Shown here one piece after another: positions 39,170-48,903 of a stretch of DNA of 64,000 nucleotides. The notes below the pieces were generated by a model that saw nothing but the letters and a program-made list of their open reading frames with translations, ran no database searches and was not told the origin of the DNA. The position numbers were made by a program, and so were the translations under genes. The DNA is taken from assembly GCF_030680395.1 (NCBI RefSeq), contig NZ_JAUXVR010000024.1:1-64000 (forward strand). The letters run 5' to 3'. The DNA comes from Methylobacter sp. (GTDB lineage Bacteria; Pseudomonadota; Gammaproteobacteria; Methylococcales; Methylomonadaceae). Position 1 is the stretch's first letter; the number at the start of each line of letters is the position of its first letter.

Positions 39170-39318
39170 GTTTGCTACAATGAAAATGAAGAAATAGGTT
39201 TCTAGATTAGAAGTGCGATACAGAAAAATAATTAGGCTATACTTAGTCAGTTAAATGTAGGACGCTGTATGTTCGTACGGAGTTTTGCTTTGAAAATTAG
39301 AGATTAATGGAGAAAACA

Positions 39319-39681
39319 ATGGCAAGTATTCTTGCAGTTGACGATTCAGCTTCAATGAGAAAAATGGTTTCATTTACTTTAAGAGCTGCTGGATACGATG
39401 TCGAAGAAGCAGTGGATGGAGTTGATGCTTTAGAAAAAGCGCAAGCTAGGAAGTTCGATTGCGTAGTAACTGATGTCAACATGCCAAATAAAGATGGAAT
39501 CACTTTAATTAGAGATTTGCGAGCGCTTCCAGATTATAAATTTATTCCCATGCTGATGCTGACGACAGAGTCAGGAATCGAAAAAAAGCAAGAAGGTAAA
39601 GCTGCTGGCGCAACAGGGTGGATGGTTAAACCTTTCAATCCTGATCAATTATTAAAAACATTACTAAAAGTTTTGGGCTAG
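39319..39681 (+). CDS. cheY: Chemotaxis response regulator CheY-like
   Basis: Encodes 120 residues, a lone receiver domain. The acidic pair D8/D9, phospho-acceptor D52 (VVTDVNMPNKDG), T82-region LTTES and K104 (MVKPF) are present. GGAGAA lies just before the ATG at 39319; the frame's first ATG (39307) would include this site in the gene. First gene of the chemosensory cluster and the likely output for CheA. It may drive flagellar switching or another output; no motor genes are in the window. Confidence 0.92.
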   Translation: MASILAVDDSASMRKMVSFTLRAAGYDVEEAVDGVDALEKAQARKFDCVVTDVNMPNKDGITLIRDLRALPDYKFIPMLMLTTESGIEKKQEGKAAGATGWMVKPFNPDQLLKTLLKVLG

Positions 39682-39872
39682 TTAATGCTATCGTGCCTAA
39701 GTATGTTAATTGCGCGTAGCGAAGTCTATGCCTGTTGATATATTTCAGTCCCACGCAGCTTTATTCTGAAGGTTTAGATGAATGGTTTAGGTGTTTATCC
39801 AAACAAGGATCAATAAAGAAAGTTTTCGGGTTAATCTTGTTTAAATGAATTTAGGCGCACACAGGTAAGTCT

Positions 39873-41981
39873 ATGTCTATTGATATGTCACAATTCCATC
39901 AAGTCTTTTTTGAAGAATGTTTCGAAGGACTGGAAGCAATGGAGTCAGGATTGTTAACGCTCGATATGGGGGATATTGATTCAGAAATAATCAATACCAT
40001 TTTCAGGGGAGCCCATTCGATAAAAGGCGGCAGTGGAACTTTTGGTTTTACCGTTGTTGCTGAATACACCCATATTATGGAAACCCTGCTTGATGAAATG
40101 CGAGATGGGCGTAGAAAGGTAACTCAGCCTGCAGTAGACGTTTTGCTTGGATCTGTTGATTGTCTCAGAGAGATGTTGACTGCGATACAGAATGAACAAG
40201 ACATTAATAATGCCAGTGTAGGAAAGCATAAAGCAGCTTTGGAAGTTGTGCTTAATGGTGGTTCGATGCCAGAAGAGTCAGTATTTCCAGTTGAGCAGGA
40301 ACTGGTGGATGAAGAGGTTTCTGTTAATGATGCTTCTGATATTGATGAAGAAGAGTCCGTTGGATTAGCAGAGCAGGGCTGGAAAATAGCTTTTTGCCCC
40401 TATTTGGATTTGCTTAAAACCGGCAACGATCCGGTAAGATTATTTCGAGAATTAAATGAGCTAGGTGAATTAACAACTACTGTTAATATTCAGGACGTTC
40501 CTGGCTTTTATGAGTTAGATCCAGAGGAATGCAATATTTCTTGGGATTTAAAAGTTGTCGGGGATATTTCCGGCGATGAAATCAGGGAAATATTTAATTG
40601 GGTTGAAGGCGACTGTGAAATGGAAATTCAGCCTCTTGCTAAAGCCGTAAAATCCCCCCCCGTTGTAAGAAAAATCGATCCTGAACCCGCCGCAGTAATC
40701 ATACCTGATAATCACGCTCCAAAATCCGCTGAGATCAAACCTAAGCCGGTTACGGAAATTAAAAAATCCGATTCTCAAGATTCTGACAATGAAGTAGCAA
40801 AAACTACGGCAAAGGCCAGTTCAATTAGGGTAGATACTGACAAAATTGATACTCTAATCAATATGGTTGGCGAAGTTGTGATCACACAATCTATGTTGGG
40901 TTTAGTTGGTGAGAACTTTAGCATGGATAAAGTTGGTCAACTTAAAAGAGGACTTGCTCAGCTAGAACGGCATACTCGAGACTTACAACAAAGCGTCATG
41001 AATATCCGGATGCTTCCTATTAGCTTCGTTTTTAGCCGATTTCCACGCTTAGTACATGATATTAGCAGTAAATTAGATAAAAAAATTGTTCTGAAACTGG
41101 TCGGAGAAAATACCGAAGTTGATAAAGCCGTCGTTGAGTTGATCAATGATCCATTGGTTCATTTAATTAGGAATAGTCTGGATCATGGTATAGAAATGCC
41201 CGCGGACAGAGTCGCAGCAGGCAAGCCGGAAACAGGAACCATCGAATTAAAAGCATATCACCGTGGCGGCCACATTGTCATAGAAATTATTGACGATGGG
41301 CGTGGATTAGATAAAGATAAATTACTATCAAAAGCCATAGAAAAAGGATTGGTTGAAGAAAATAACCTTCTTACTGAAAAACAGATATTTGAACTCATCT
41401 TTATGCCTGGTTTTTCTACGGCTGAACAACTCACTGATATTTCCGGTCGCGGTGTAGGTATGGATGTTGTGAGAAGGAATATTCTGTCGTTAGGCGGCAA
41501 TATAGAAATTATTTCGGAACTGGGTAAAGGAACGACCATAGCAATCCATTTGCCGTTAACGTTGGCAATTCTTGATGGTCAGTCTGTTGCCGTGGGTGAT
41601 GAGACCTACATTGTGCCGCTAGTTTCTATTATTGAATCAATTAATATTACAGAAAGAATGCTAAACAAGGTTGCAGGTAAAGGGGAGACTTTCCGCCTAC
41701 GCAATGAATATTTACCTGTAATTAGAATGCGCGGAATTTTCAATGTTCATTCGGGCAATCCGACCAAGTCGAAAGAGGGTGTTCTTGTGGTCGTTGAGGG
41801 ACAGGGTGAGTTGTGTTGTTTACTCGTAGATGAGTTATTGGGCCAACAACAGGTTGTTATTAAATCATTGGAAGCAAATTACCGACGGGTGGAAGGCGTT
41901 TCAGGTGCAACTATTTTGGGTGATGGCTCTGTTGCGCTGATTCTAGATGTTCCGGGTTTGGTGCGATTTTCAATCCGCTAA
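39873..41981 (+). CDS. cheA: Chemotaxis histidine kinase CheA
   Basis: Encodes 702 residues. P1 (HPt) domain at 1-105 with phosphorylated H48 (GAHSIKGG). A middle region near 165-250 (WKIAFCPYLD, WDLKVVGD) and an acidic, Pro/Lys linker follow. P3 dimerisation helices begin about 315 (DKIDTLINMVGEVVITQ). The P4 kinase domain has N box (HLIRNSLDHGIE, about 426), G1 (DDGRGLD, about 473) and G2 (GRGVGMDV, about 525). P5, the CheW-binding part, is 560-702. The gap after cheY is 191 bp. Confidence 0.96.
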   Translation: MSIDMSQFHQVFFEECFEGLEAMESGLLTLDMGDIDSEIINTIFRGAHSIKGGSGTFGFTVVAEYTHIMETLLDEMRDGRRKVTQPAVDVLLGSVDCLREMLTAIQNEQDINNASVGKHKAALEVVLNGGSMPEESVFPVEQELVDEEVSVNDASDIDEEESVGLAEQGWKIAFCPYLDLLKTGNDPVRLFRELNELGELTTTVNIQDVPGFYELDPEECNISWDLKVVGDISGDEIREIFNWVEGDCEMEIQPLAKAVKSPPVVRKIDPEPAAVIIPDNHAPKSAEIKPKPVTEIKKSDSQDSDNEVAKTTAKASSIRVDTDKIDTLINMVGEVVITQSMLGLVGENFSMDKVGQLKRGLAQLERHTRDLQQSVMNIRMLPISFVFSRFPRLVHDISSKLDKKIVLKLVGENTEVDKAVVELINDPLVHLIRNSLDHGIEMPADRVAAGKPETGTIELKAYHRGGHIVIEIIDDGRGLDKDKLLSKAIEKGLVEENNLLTEKQIFELIFMPGFSTAEQLTDISGRGVGMDVVRRNILSLGGNIEIISELGKGTTIAIHLPLTLAILDGQSVAVGDETYIVPLVSIIESINITERMLNKVAGKGETFRLRNEYLPVIRMRGIFNVHSGNPTKSKEGVLVVVEGQGELCCLLVDELLGQQQVVIKSLEANYRRVEGVSGATILGDGSVALILDVPGLVRFSIR

Positions 41982-42015
41982 TACATAGATAAAAGCACAC
42001 TACATAAAAGCAGAT

Positions 42016-42531
42016 ATGGCACAAGAAGCTGAAAATAAAGATATCGATCAATATCACTATAGTAGAAACTTGGATAACGCTGTGCAATATCTGAGTTTTG
42101 CCTTAGGTAAAGAAGAATATGGTGTTGACATTCTTCGAGTACAGGAAATACGGAGTTGGGAGCCTGTTTCCAGAATACCTAATGTTCCTTGCTATGAGAA
42201 AGGTGTTGTCAATTTGCGCGGCTCTATTGTGCCGATCCTCGATTTGAGAGAAAGGTTCAATTTGAGTAAAGCCGAATATACGCCGTTAACAGTAGTTGTC
42301 GTGTTGCAAACCGGAGATAGCAACAAGACACGCATAATGGGTGTTGTTGTTGACTCGGTCTCCGATGTAATTAGTGTAGATAAGACTGAAATTCAAAGTG
42401 CTCCGGATTTTGGAACTAAAGTAAGTAACGAATTTATTAATGGACTGGTATCGGTTAATGAACGCATGGTAATGCTGCTTGATGTGGACAAATTACTGAA
42501 ACTGGAAGAGCTTGATCAGGATGAAAGTTAA
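42016..42531 (+). CDS. cheW: Chemotaxis coupling protein CheW (first copy)
   Basis: Encodes 171 residues. It links receptors to CheA. After about 27 extra N-terminal residues the CheW fold begins (YLSFALGKEEYGVDILRVQEIR), then RIPNVPCYEKGVVNLRGSIVPILDLRERF and a typical GVVVDSVSDVI. It differs in sequence from the second copy at 44972, so the two may pair with different receptors or form the array ring together. Confidence 0.95.
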   Translation: MAQEAENKDIDQYHYSRNLDNAVQYLSFALGKEEYGVDILRVQEIRSWEPVSRIPNVPCYEKGVVNLRGSIVPILDLRERFNLSKAEYTPLTVVVVLQTGDSNKTRIMGVVVDSVSDVISVDKTEIQSAPDFGTKVSNEFINGLVSVNERMVMLLDVDKLLKLEELDQDES

Positions 42532-42591
42532 TGATTTTCAAGTGCCCCATGTGGGTAAATGTATTTTGCATGGTTTGAGAGGTAAGGTAGC

Positions 42592-44925
42592 GTGAAGATT
42601 AATATGCCGGTAACTAATAATGAAGTTATTCTTAAAAAGGGTACCATTTTAGTTTCAAGAACCGACTTGATGGGACGTATTACCTACGTCAATGATGCAT
42701 TTGTTGAAACAAGTGGGTTTACCCGTGATGAGTTGATGGGACAGGAACATAATATCGTCCGTCATCCAGACATGCCAGCGGAGGCTTATGAGGACTTATG
42801 GATAACCTTAAAACAACTTAGACCCTGGCAGGGACTGGTGAAGAATAGGTGTAAAAACGGCGATCATTACTGGGTCGAGGCAAATGCCATGCCGTTGTTT
42901 AAAAACGGAAAAGTCTATGAATACCTTTCCGTTCGACATCCTCCAAAGCGCGATGCAATTCCGGCAGCGGAACAGTTGTACAAGAAAATTAGCGCTGGTG
43001 AAGTAAAGTTAAAGTCAACCGGTTTAGGGACGATATCTAAATCAATTAGCGAAATTGCAATAGCGAAAAAGAATGCTTTTGTGGTGATCGCTTTCTTGAC
43101 CCCTATCTTTTTTCTGATGTATCGATTGTTCTTGACGCAAGAGTATGTTTTGTTAGCGGGTGTTGCCTTGTTAGCCATAACGGCATCGGCCCTCAGTATC
43201 AATATGACCAAGGTAATAACCGACACGCTGGAAACTGCCATTACTATTTGCTACCGGCTTAGCAGTGGTAGTTTCGGAAATAAGGTGAACCTGAAACGAG
43301 AAGATCAGCTGGGTGATTTCCTGCGTGGTTTGTATTGTATGGAAGTGAAGCTGGGTGTGGACTTGGCTGATTTCAAGCAAGGTCTAGCAGAATCGAAACG
43401 GATTACTCAGGCTCTGGACAACGTTCAATCTCCTGTCATGGTAGCGAATAAGAACTTTGAAATTATTTACATGAACGATAGCGTTCAGAAGATGTTCAAG
43501 ACCGCAGAAAGCGATATTCGTAAACAATTACCTGGTTTTTCCTCCGATAAATTGATGGGTTCCAATGTTGAGTTATATCACGCTACTATTAAAAGTGGGA
43601 TATTGGAGAAATCACAAGAATCACTTAGATCGCAACTGGTCATTGGCGGTCGGCATCTGAGTATTATCGTTAGCCCTGTTAGTAGCGAGGGCGAACGTAT
43701 TGGTTATGTTGCTGAATGGCAGGATAGAACCCATGAAGTTTTAATTGAGCAAGAAATCGATCAATTGGTGCAGGGCGTTAAAGCCGGTGACTTGAGTGCG
43801 CGTATAAAATTAACTGACCAACAGGGATTCACTAAAGCGCTATCTGCCGGTATCAATGAATTAACGGATGTAATTGAAAGCGTATTTGGCGATGTTAACA
43901 GGGTCATGGAGAACATGGCTGAAGGCGATTTAACTACCGCTATTACCAATGAATACCAAGGTGTTTACGCTGAATGTAAGAATAATATTAACACTACCTT
44001 AGCAAAACTCAGCGAATTTATTATTCAAATCAGGGATGCCGCTGATTTTATAGATAGTTCATCACAAGAGATGGCCAGTGGTAATAACAACCTTTCACAT
44101 CGAGCCGAGCAACAAGCGGCCAGCCTGGAAGAAACGGCCGCCAGTATGGAGGAGTTAGCCAGTACCGTAAAAAATAATGCGCAGAATACAGTTCAAGCGA
44201 CTGAAGTTGTTAATTCGGCAAGTCAATTAGCTCAAAAAGGCGGCGGTGTAGTTAAGTCTGCTATTCTTGCAATGCAGGAAATTAATGAAAGCAGTAATAA
44301 AATCGCTGAAATTATTGGCGTAATTGATGAAATTGCCTTTCAAACTAATCTATTGGCATTAAACGCATCTGTAGAGGCTGCGAGAGCAGGAGAGCAGGGG
44401 CGTGGGTTCTCAGTTGTTGCAACAGAGGTTCGTAATTTAGCTCAACGAAGTGCAACTGCCGCACAGCAAAGTAATGAACTAATCCAAAACAGTGTGCAAA
44501 AAGTTCGTGCCGGAACGGCATTCGTTAATGAAACAGGCGCAGCATTAACTGAAATTGTCGATAGTGTTGCAAAAGTTGGCGACATCGTTGCGCATATTGC
44601 CAGTGCCAGTTCGGAGCAATCGGCGGGTATCGAGCAAGTCAATCAAGCGGTTTCTCAAATGGACGATATTACTCAGCAAAATGCGGCTTTGGCAGAACAG
44701 GCCGCTGCCGGTAGCATTGCCATGAGTGAGCAGTCTACCAACATGACCCAGTTGCTTAGTTTCTTTAGAGTCAATTCAAAGAATACTTCGGCAACGACTA
44801 GATCAGTTGCTCATAGTAAGGCGCCTGTAGCGCCAATAAGAGTAACAGCAAAAAAACCTGTAGTTTCTGTTTTATCTCCAAGTAAGCCTAAAATCGATAG
44901 TAGCGACGAATGGGAAGAGTTTTAA
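42592..44925 (+). CDS. Aer-like chemoreceptor with two PAS domains
   Basis: Encodes 777 residues from a GTG start with AGGTAAGG upstream. Residues 20-120 form a PAS domain with the Aer marks ([51 protein letters not shown]), the FAD-binding aerotaxis type. Two membrane segments at about 161-204, a HAMP-like part, a second PAS at about 271-380, then a second linker ([16 protein letters not shown]) and the signalling helices with hairpin tip [21 protein letters not shown]. The last residues EWEEF resemble the CheR/CheB-tethering pentapeptide xWxxF. Likely senses redox or oxygen. Confidence 0.93.
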   Translation: MKINMPVTNNEVILKKGTILVSRTDLMGRITYVNDAFVETSGFTRDELMGQEHNIVRHPDMPAEAYEDLWITLKQLRPWQGLVKNRCKNGDHYWVEANAMPLFKNGKVYEYLSVRHPPKRDAIPAAEQLYKKISAGEVKLKSTGLGTISKSISEIAIAKKNAFVVIAFLTPIFFLMYRLFLTQEYVLLAGVALLAITASALSINMTKVITDTLETAITICYRLSSGSFGNKVNLKREDQLGDFLRGLYCMEVKLGVDLADFKQGLAESKRITQALDNVQSPVMVANKNFEIIYMNDSVQKMFKTAESDIRKQLPGFSSDKLMGSNVELYHATIKSGILEKSQESLRSQLVIGGRHLSIIVSPVSSEGERIGYVAEWQDRTHEVLIEQEIDQLVQGVKAGDLSARIKLTDQQGFTKALSAGINELTDVIESVFGDVNRVMENMAEGDLTTAITNEYQGVYAECKNNINTTLAKLSEFIIQIRDAADFIDSSSQEMASGNNNLSHRAEQQAASLEETAASMEELASTVKNNAQNTVQATEVVNSASQLAQKGGGVVKSAILAMQEINESSNKIAEIIGVIDEIAFQTNLLALNASVEAARAGEQGRGFSVVATEVRNLAQRSATAAQQSNELIQNSVQKVRAGTAFVNETGAALTEIVDSVAKVGDIVAHIASASSEQSAGIEQVNQAVSQMDDITQQNAALAEQAAAGSIAMSEQSTNMTQLLSFFRVNSKNTSATTRSVAHSKAPVAPIRVTAKKPVVSVLSPSKPKIDSSDEWEEF

Positions 44926-44971
44926 TGATGCTTAAAGCTGCAAACTATATAACCGACAGGAAACTATAACA

Positions 44972-45463
44972 ATGACAACAGATGTGCAGTCAAATAATAG
45001 TCGGGTAGAGCAATTTCTCACCTTTCAACTTGCAGGCGAAGCGTATGGCGTTGAAATTTTGAAAGTACAAGAGATTCGTGGTTGGGAAGCTGTTCGCGTG
45101 ATACCGAATACACCTGCTTTTGTTAAAGGCGTGTTGAATTTACGCGGATCTGTCGTGCCCATCATAGATTTACGGGAACGATTTTCTCTAGAGCATTTCG
45201 ATTATTCTCCAAAAACGGTTGTTATTGTGCTCTGTGTTGAACATGGTGCAAACCAATTTGTAATGGGCATAGTGGCTGATGCAGTTTCTGATGTGCTGGA
45301 TATTAATTTGGAAGACATCAAAAAAGCCCCAAACTTCGGTTCAAAAATTGATACGCGCTACATGCGAGGTATGCATGTGTATAAGAAAAAAATGATTATG
45401 CTGCTGGACGTTGATAAATTGCTCAATCCCGATGAGGTTGAGGGTATTGAAAGTTTGGTGTGA
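44972..45463 (+). CDS. cheW: Chemotaxis coupling protein CheW (second copy)
   Basis: Encodes 163 residues with the CheW pattern FLTFQLAGEAYGVEILKVQEIRGWEAVRVIPNTPAFVKGVLNLRGSVVPIIDLRERF shortened here to its key parts: YGVEILKVQEIRGW, then KGVLNLRGSVVPIIDLR. The C-terminal helix ends IMLLDVDKLL. AGGAAA lies before the ATG. It sits between the receptor and the ParA-like gene, four bases from the latter. Confidence 0.94.
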   Translation: MTTDVQSNNSRVEQFLTFQLAGEAYGVEILKVQEIRGWEAVRVIPNTPAFVKGVLNLRGSVVPIIDLRERFSLEHFDYSPKTVVIVLCVEHGANQFVMGIVADAVSDVLDINLEDIKKAPNFGSKIDTRYMRGMHVYKKKMIMLLDVDKLLNPDEVEGIESLV

Positions 45464-45466
45464 CAG

Positions 45467-46234
45467 GTGAGAATTGTTGCAATAATTAATCAGAAAGGCG
45501 GTGTTGGCAAGACGACTACTACTGCGAATTTATGCCATGCGATTGCAGAATTGGGCTCAAAAGTTACCGCTATCGATCTTGATCCACAAGGCCATTTAGC
45601 CGTTTCTTTAGGTATTACAGCGCAGGATATTGGCGGTATTGATGAAGCTATGCTGAAAAAGAAAGAAGTTCATCAGCAGCTTATTTCCGTCAGGGATAAT
45701 CTGCAATTAATTACATCAGGATCAAAACTTAAGGATATTGAGCAGTTAACCGGCAATAATTCACCTCGCGGTGTTTTATTAAAAAATGCCTTGCATGGAA
45801 ATCTTACAGATCAGGACTTTATTTTTATTGATTGTCCACCTTCTTCCGGATTACTGGTTGCGAACGCATTAATTGCAGCTGACGAAATTTTAATTCCTAT
45901 GGCCAGTGATTTTCTTGCCTTGCAAGGATTATCTCATCTAATGGGTACTATTAAGAGGTTTGAGAAAGCTTTGCAGCGTAAATATAAAACATTATTGGTG
46001 ATGTCGCGATATTCACCCAATAGAAGAATATCGAGCCAGGTATTAAATGTTCTACTTACGCATTTTCCTGAGCAAATATTAGCAACAGTCGTTAGAGAAA
46101 CAGCATTGCTTGCAGAATGCCCCAGCTTTGGTAAAACAATTTTAGAATATAGTCCGAAAAGTCGTTCGGCAAGGGATTTTCGTAGCCTTGCTCATGATTT
46201 TCTTGAAAGCAAGGTGATGTATGGCAACAAGTGA
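45467..46234 (+). CDS. ParA-family ATPase of the chemotaxis cluster
   Basis: Encodes 255 residues from a GTG start four bases after cheW. The deviant Walker A NQKGGVGKTTT (K10, K15) and LDPQGHLAVSLG (Walker A') are intact, and DFIFIDCPPSSG is Walker B. No parB or replication gene is nearby, so a chromosome-partition role is unlikely. ParA-like proteins in che loci (ParC in Vibrio, PpfA in Rhodobacter) place chemosensory arrays at the pole or midcell, and this is the best reading here. It overlaps the STAS gene by 14 bases. Confidence 0.88.
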   Translation: MRIVAIINQKGGVGKTTTTANLCHAIAELGSKVTAIDLDPQGHLAVSLGITAQDIGGIDEAMLKKKEVHQQLISVRDNLQLITSGSKLKDIEQLTGNNSPRGVLLKNALHGNLTDQDFIFIDCPPSSGLLVANALIAADEILIPMASDFLALQGLSHLMGTIKRFEKALQRKYKTLLVMSRYSPNRRISSQVLNVLLTHFPEQILATVVRETALLAECPSFGKTILEYSPKSRSARDFRSLAHDFLESKVMYGNK

Positions 46235-46784
46235 AGAAAATAATTTAATCGGATACGATCCTCTAGCATGGATGGAGGTCGATACCGATAAAAATGAAGA
46301 TCATTTGGTTACGGATGATTTGATAGGGAATACTGATGAAAATGCGATTTTAAATATAACTAAAGAGGATGAATTAGTAATAGATAAAGTCGATGATGAA
46401 AACGTTAGTGCTTTCATAGAAGAAATGGCTGATGACTACTCCATGGATGCAAACGGCATAGTACCGCAGGAAGCAGATGCCGATGATTCGGTACCAGAGG
46501 AAGTGGAAGATTCATTAATTGATTTAGACGCTACGTTGACTATTCAGAATGTCGTCAAGTTACACGAAAGGCTGAAGAATTTATTGGCCATGCATGATGA
46601 AATCGAAATAAATGCATCTGATGTATCATCAATAGATACAGCCACTTTACAACTACTTGTTTCGTTGAAAAAAGATGCAGTTAAGCTGCAAAAGAAAGTA
46701 ACCATTATTTATCCATCCCCACGATTTGTTGAGTCTGCCCAACTGCTGGGTTTATTGGACGTACTCGACGTTCATGACGCGTAA
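46221..46784 (+). CDS. STAS-domain protein with acidic N-terminal region
   Basis: Encodes 187 residues. Residues 1-98 are strongly acidic and probably disordered (repeated Asp/Glu, few hydrophobics). Residues 99-187 form a STAS domain: DATLTIQNVVKLHERL, EIEINASDVSSIDTATLQLLVSLKKDA, with Ser/Thr at the site phosphorylated in anti-sigma antagonists (VSSIDTAT). STAS proteins occur in several chemosensory operons, where their role is not settled. The 14-base overlap with the ParA-like gene suggests the two work together, perhaps in placing or tuning arrays. Confidence 0.85.
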   Translation: MATSEENNLIGYDPLAWMEVDTDKNEDHLVTDDLIGNTDENAILNITKEDELVIDKVDDENVSAFIEEMADDYSMDANGIVPQEADADDSVPEEVEDSLIDLDATLTIQNVVKLHERLKNLLAMHDEIEINASDVSSIDTATLQLLVSLKKDAVKLQKKVTIIYPSPRFVESAQLLGLLDVLDVHDA

Positions 46785-46805
46785 CTGACGGGAAGCAGTT
46801 TAAAA

Positions 46806-47645
46806 ATGGCCATTGTTGAGAAGGTTCGCGAATTTAAATTCACTGCGGATGACTTTAACTTTTTAAGAAAACTGTCCAATGAACATTCAGGTATTCAGGT
46901 TCCTGATGAAAGATTTGATATGTTTTATTCCAGACTGTCCAAGCGGGTGAGGAAACTTGGATTAACGGATTTTAAGGCGTATTGCCAGTACCTTAAGGAT
47001 TATCCGGATCACGAATTTACTGAATTTATTAATGCTATAACAACTAATTTAACGGCCTTTTTTAGAGAAATGCATCATTTTGATTATGTCCGTGATGTTG
47101 TTATTCCAGAAGTTTTGATGCGGAATAAAACCTCCCGGCAAGTTAGAGTGTGGTCCGCTGGTTGCTCTACTGGTGAAGAGCCTTACTCTCTAGCGATTAC
47201 CTTGTTGGAAAATGTACCTGTTGATTGGGATATCAAAATATTAGCAACTGATTTGGATACTAATGTTTTGAAAACAGCATCGGATGGTATTTACACGGAA
47301 GATCGTGTCAGTGACTTATCAGAAGATATGCTGAAGCGGTGGTTTATGCGAGGTAAATCATCGCAATCCGGTCAAGTAAAAGTAAGACCTCAGTTACAAC
47401 AAATTATTCAGTTTAAAAAGTTAAATTTGATGCAAGACTGGCCGATGAAATGCCATTTTGACTTTATTTTCTGTCGTAATGTTCTTATTTATTTTGATCG
47501 TGAAACGAAGACATTGCTTGCTCAAAGATATGCTCAAATGCTGTCCAGCAAGTCATGGTTATTTATAGGACATTCAGAATCATTAAACCAGCTTTCAAAT
47601 GAATTTGAGTTGGTTGCGTGTACCAGTTACAGGAAAAATTCATAA
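46806..47645 (+). CDS. cheR: Chemoreceptor methyltransferase CheR
   Basis: Encodes 279 residues, full length. It methylates receptor glutamates using SAM. The N-terminal helical domain (DFNFLRKLSNEHSGIQVPDER) is followed by NLTAFFRE, the SAM motif VWSAGCSTGEEPYSLA, LATDLDTNVL and FIFCRNVLIYFD. All are typical and intact. Confidence 0.96.
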   Translation: MAIVEKVREFKFTADDFNFLRKLSNEHSGIQVPDERFDMFYSRLSKRVRKLGLTDFKAYCQYLKDYPDHEFTEFINAITTNLTAFFREMHHFDYVRDVVIPEVLMRNKTSRQVRVWSAGCSTGEEPYSLAITLLENVPVDWDIKILATDLDTNVLKTASDGIYTEDRVSDLSEDMLKRWFMRGKSSQSGQVKVRPQLQQIIQFKKLNLMQDWPMKCHFDFIFCRNVLIYFDRETKTLLAQRYAQMLSSKSWLFIGHSESLNQLSNEFELVACTSYRKNS

Positions 47646-47651
47646 ATACTA

Positions 47652-48290
47652 ATGAGTACTAGCAATGATATTGGTCTACCCTCCATCGACGGTTTTGATC
47701 ACATTAACAGGTATATCGATAAAGAGCGTGGTGTAATTGCCGCAAAGATTTTGCCGGGTGAATACTATGTAACTCAAGATGATGAATTGATTACAACCGT
47801 ATTAGGGTCTTGTATATCGGCATGTATTAGGGACAAGGTGTCAGGCTTAGGTGGAATGAATCATTTTATGTTGCCGGAAACCACAGCCGACAAGCTGAGG
47901 CAAGGTAATGAAGCGGTTGTCGGCAATGCAACCCGATACGGAAATTATGCCATGGAACATTTAATTAATACTATTTTGATAAATGGCGGCAAAAGGAAAA
48001 ATCTGGAAGTTAAAGTATTTGGCGGCGGTAAAATCATTCCAACCTTGACTGATGTTGGCCTTAAAAATATTGACTTTATCCTGGAATATATTGATACAGA
48101 AGGATTGTCCTTATTATCTCAGGATTTAGGCGATATTTATCCCAGAAAAATAATTTATTTTCCTAAGACTGGGAAAGTCGGAATGAAAAAAATCGAGCAT
48201 TTGCATAATGATACAATTGTAAGAAGAGAGCGACAGTACTTTAACAATATTAAAAATGCACCTGTTGAAGGTGATGTTGAGCTTTTTTAA
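47652..48290 (+). CDS. cheD: Chemoreceptor glutamine deamidase CheD
   Basis: Encodes 212 residues, a little longer than average. The catalytic Cys C54 (TVLGSCISACI) and His H71 (GGMNHFMLP) are present, with Thr in NATRYGNYAMEHLI. The protein has 45 extra C-terminal residues after the usual end, and the DNA for the last dozen is repeated 0.6 kb downstream. Six bases after cheR. Confidence 0.95.
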   Translation: MSTSNDIGLPSIDGFDHINRYIDKERGVIAAKILPGEYYVTQDDELITTVLGSCISACIRDKVSGLGGMNHFMLPETTADKLRQGNEAVVGNATRYGNYAMEHLINTILINGGKRKNLEVKVFGGGKIIPTLTDVGLKNIDFILEYIDTEGLSLLSQDLGDIYPRKIIYFPKTGKVGMKKIEHLHNDTIVRRERQYFNNIKNAPVEGDVELF

Positions 48291-48299
48291 GAAGATACA

Positions 48300-48722
48300 A
48301 TGAACAACAAAATACGCGTATTGATTATTGATGATTCATTGTTAATCCGAAAGGTACTAACTGAAATTTTAAATTCCTCTTCAGATATCGAGGTAGTTGG
48401 CACTGCAGAAGACCCTCTTATTGCCAGAGAGATGATCAAAGAATTAAATCCCGATGTATTGACGCTGGACATTGAAATGCCGCGTATGGATGGAATAACT
48501 TTTTTACGCAATTTGATGCGATTGAGACCAATGCCTGTTGTGATGATTTCAGCACTCACAGAAAGTAACGCTGAAGTTACCTTAACTGCTCTGGAGTTGG
48601 GAGCGGTAGACTTTATAGCTAAGCCGACAATGGATGTAGAAAATACACTGAATGACTATGCCGAAGACATAATTGCCAAGGTAAAAGTAGCGTCACAGGC
48701 TAATATTAGAAGGCTTGAATGA
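48300..48722 (+). CDS. CheB receiver-domain-only partial duplicate
   Basis: Encodes 140 residues that match the first 135 or so residues of the full CheB encoded 0.6 kb downstream. The receiver is complete: D11/D12 region (IIDDSLL), phospho-acceptor D57 ([12 protein letters not shown]), ISAL and K107 (IAKP). It ends soon after the receiver with a stop, and the methylesterase domain is missing. The reading frame is intact and its phosphorylation residues are kept, so it could act as a phosphate sink or as a CheY-like output. It may also be a recent remnant. Confidence 0.85.
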   Translation: MNNKIRVLIIDDSLLIRKVLTEILNSSSDIEVVGTAEDPLIAREMIKELNPDVLTLDIEMPRMDGITFLRNLMRLRPMPVVMISALTESNAEVTLTALELGAVDFIAKPTMDVENTLNDYAEDIIAKVKVASQANIRRLE

Positions 48723-48903
48723 TGAGTTTAAAATCGGAAGATTTGGAGTAGTACTGGATATTACATGAAAAAATGTGTGATTATCAGAATGAAAAACTTC
48801 ATAAATTTCAGTAATGATGTCATCGCTTAAATTAAAGTGGTAACAATCAATATTAAAAATACACCTATTGACGGTGACGATGGGCTTCTTTTAGAGTGAA
48901 TTT
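48723..48903. repeat. Duplicated cheD tail ahead of full cheB
   Basis: 48842-48898 repeats the last codons of cheD (48244-48290) in degenerate form: AATATTAAAAATACACCTATTGACGG compares with AATATTAAAAATGCACCTGTTGAAGG, cut to 20 bases each in the main stretch. This shows that the duplicated unit began inside cheD and runs into cheB. No gene is supported in the rest of this gap. Confidence 0.82.

Noticed and set aside
39238-39243. TATACT as -10 box for cheY
   Set aside because: The matching -35 position reads GCGATA, too weak to support a promoter call.
45467-46234. ParA-like gene as sign of a plasmid or chromosome partition locus
   Set aside because: No parB, parS-like repeats or replication gene nearby; it sits inside a chemotaxis operon.
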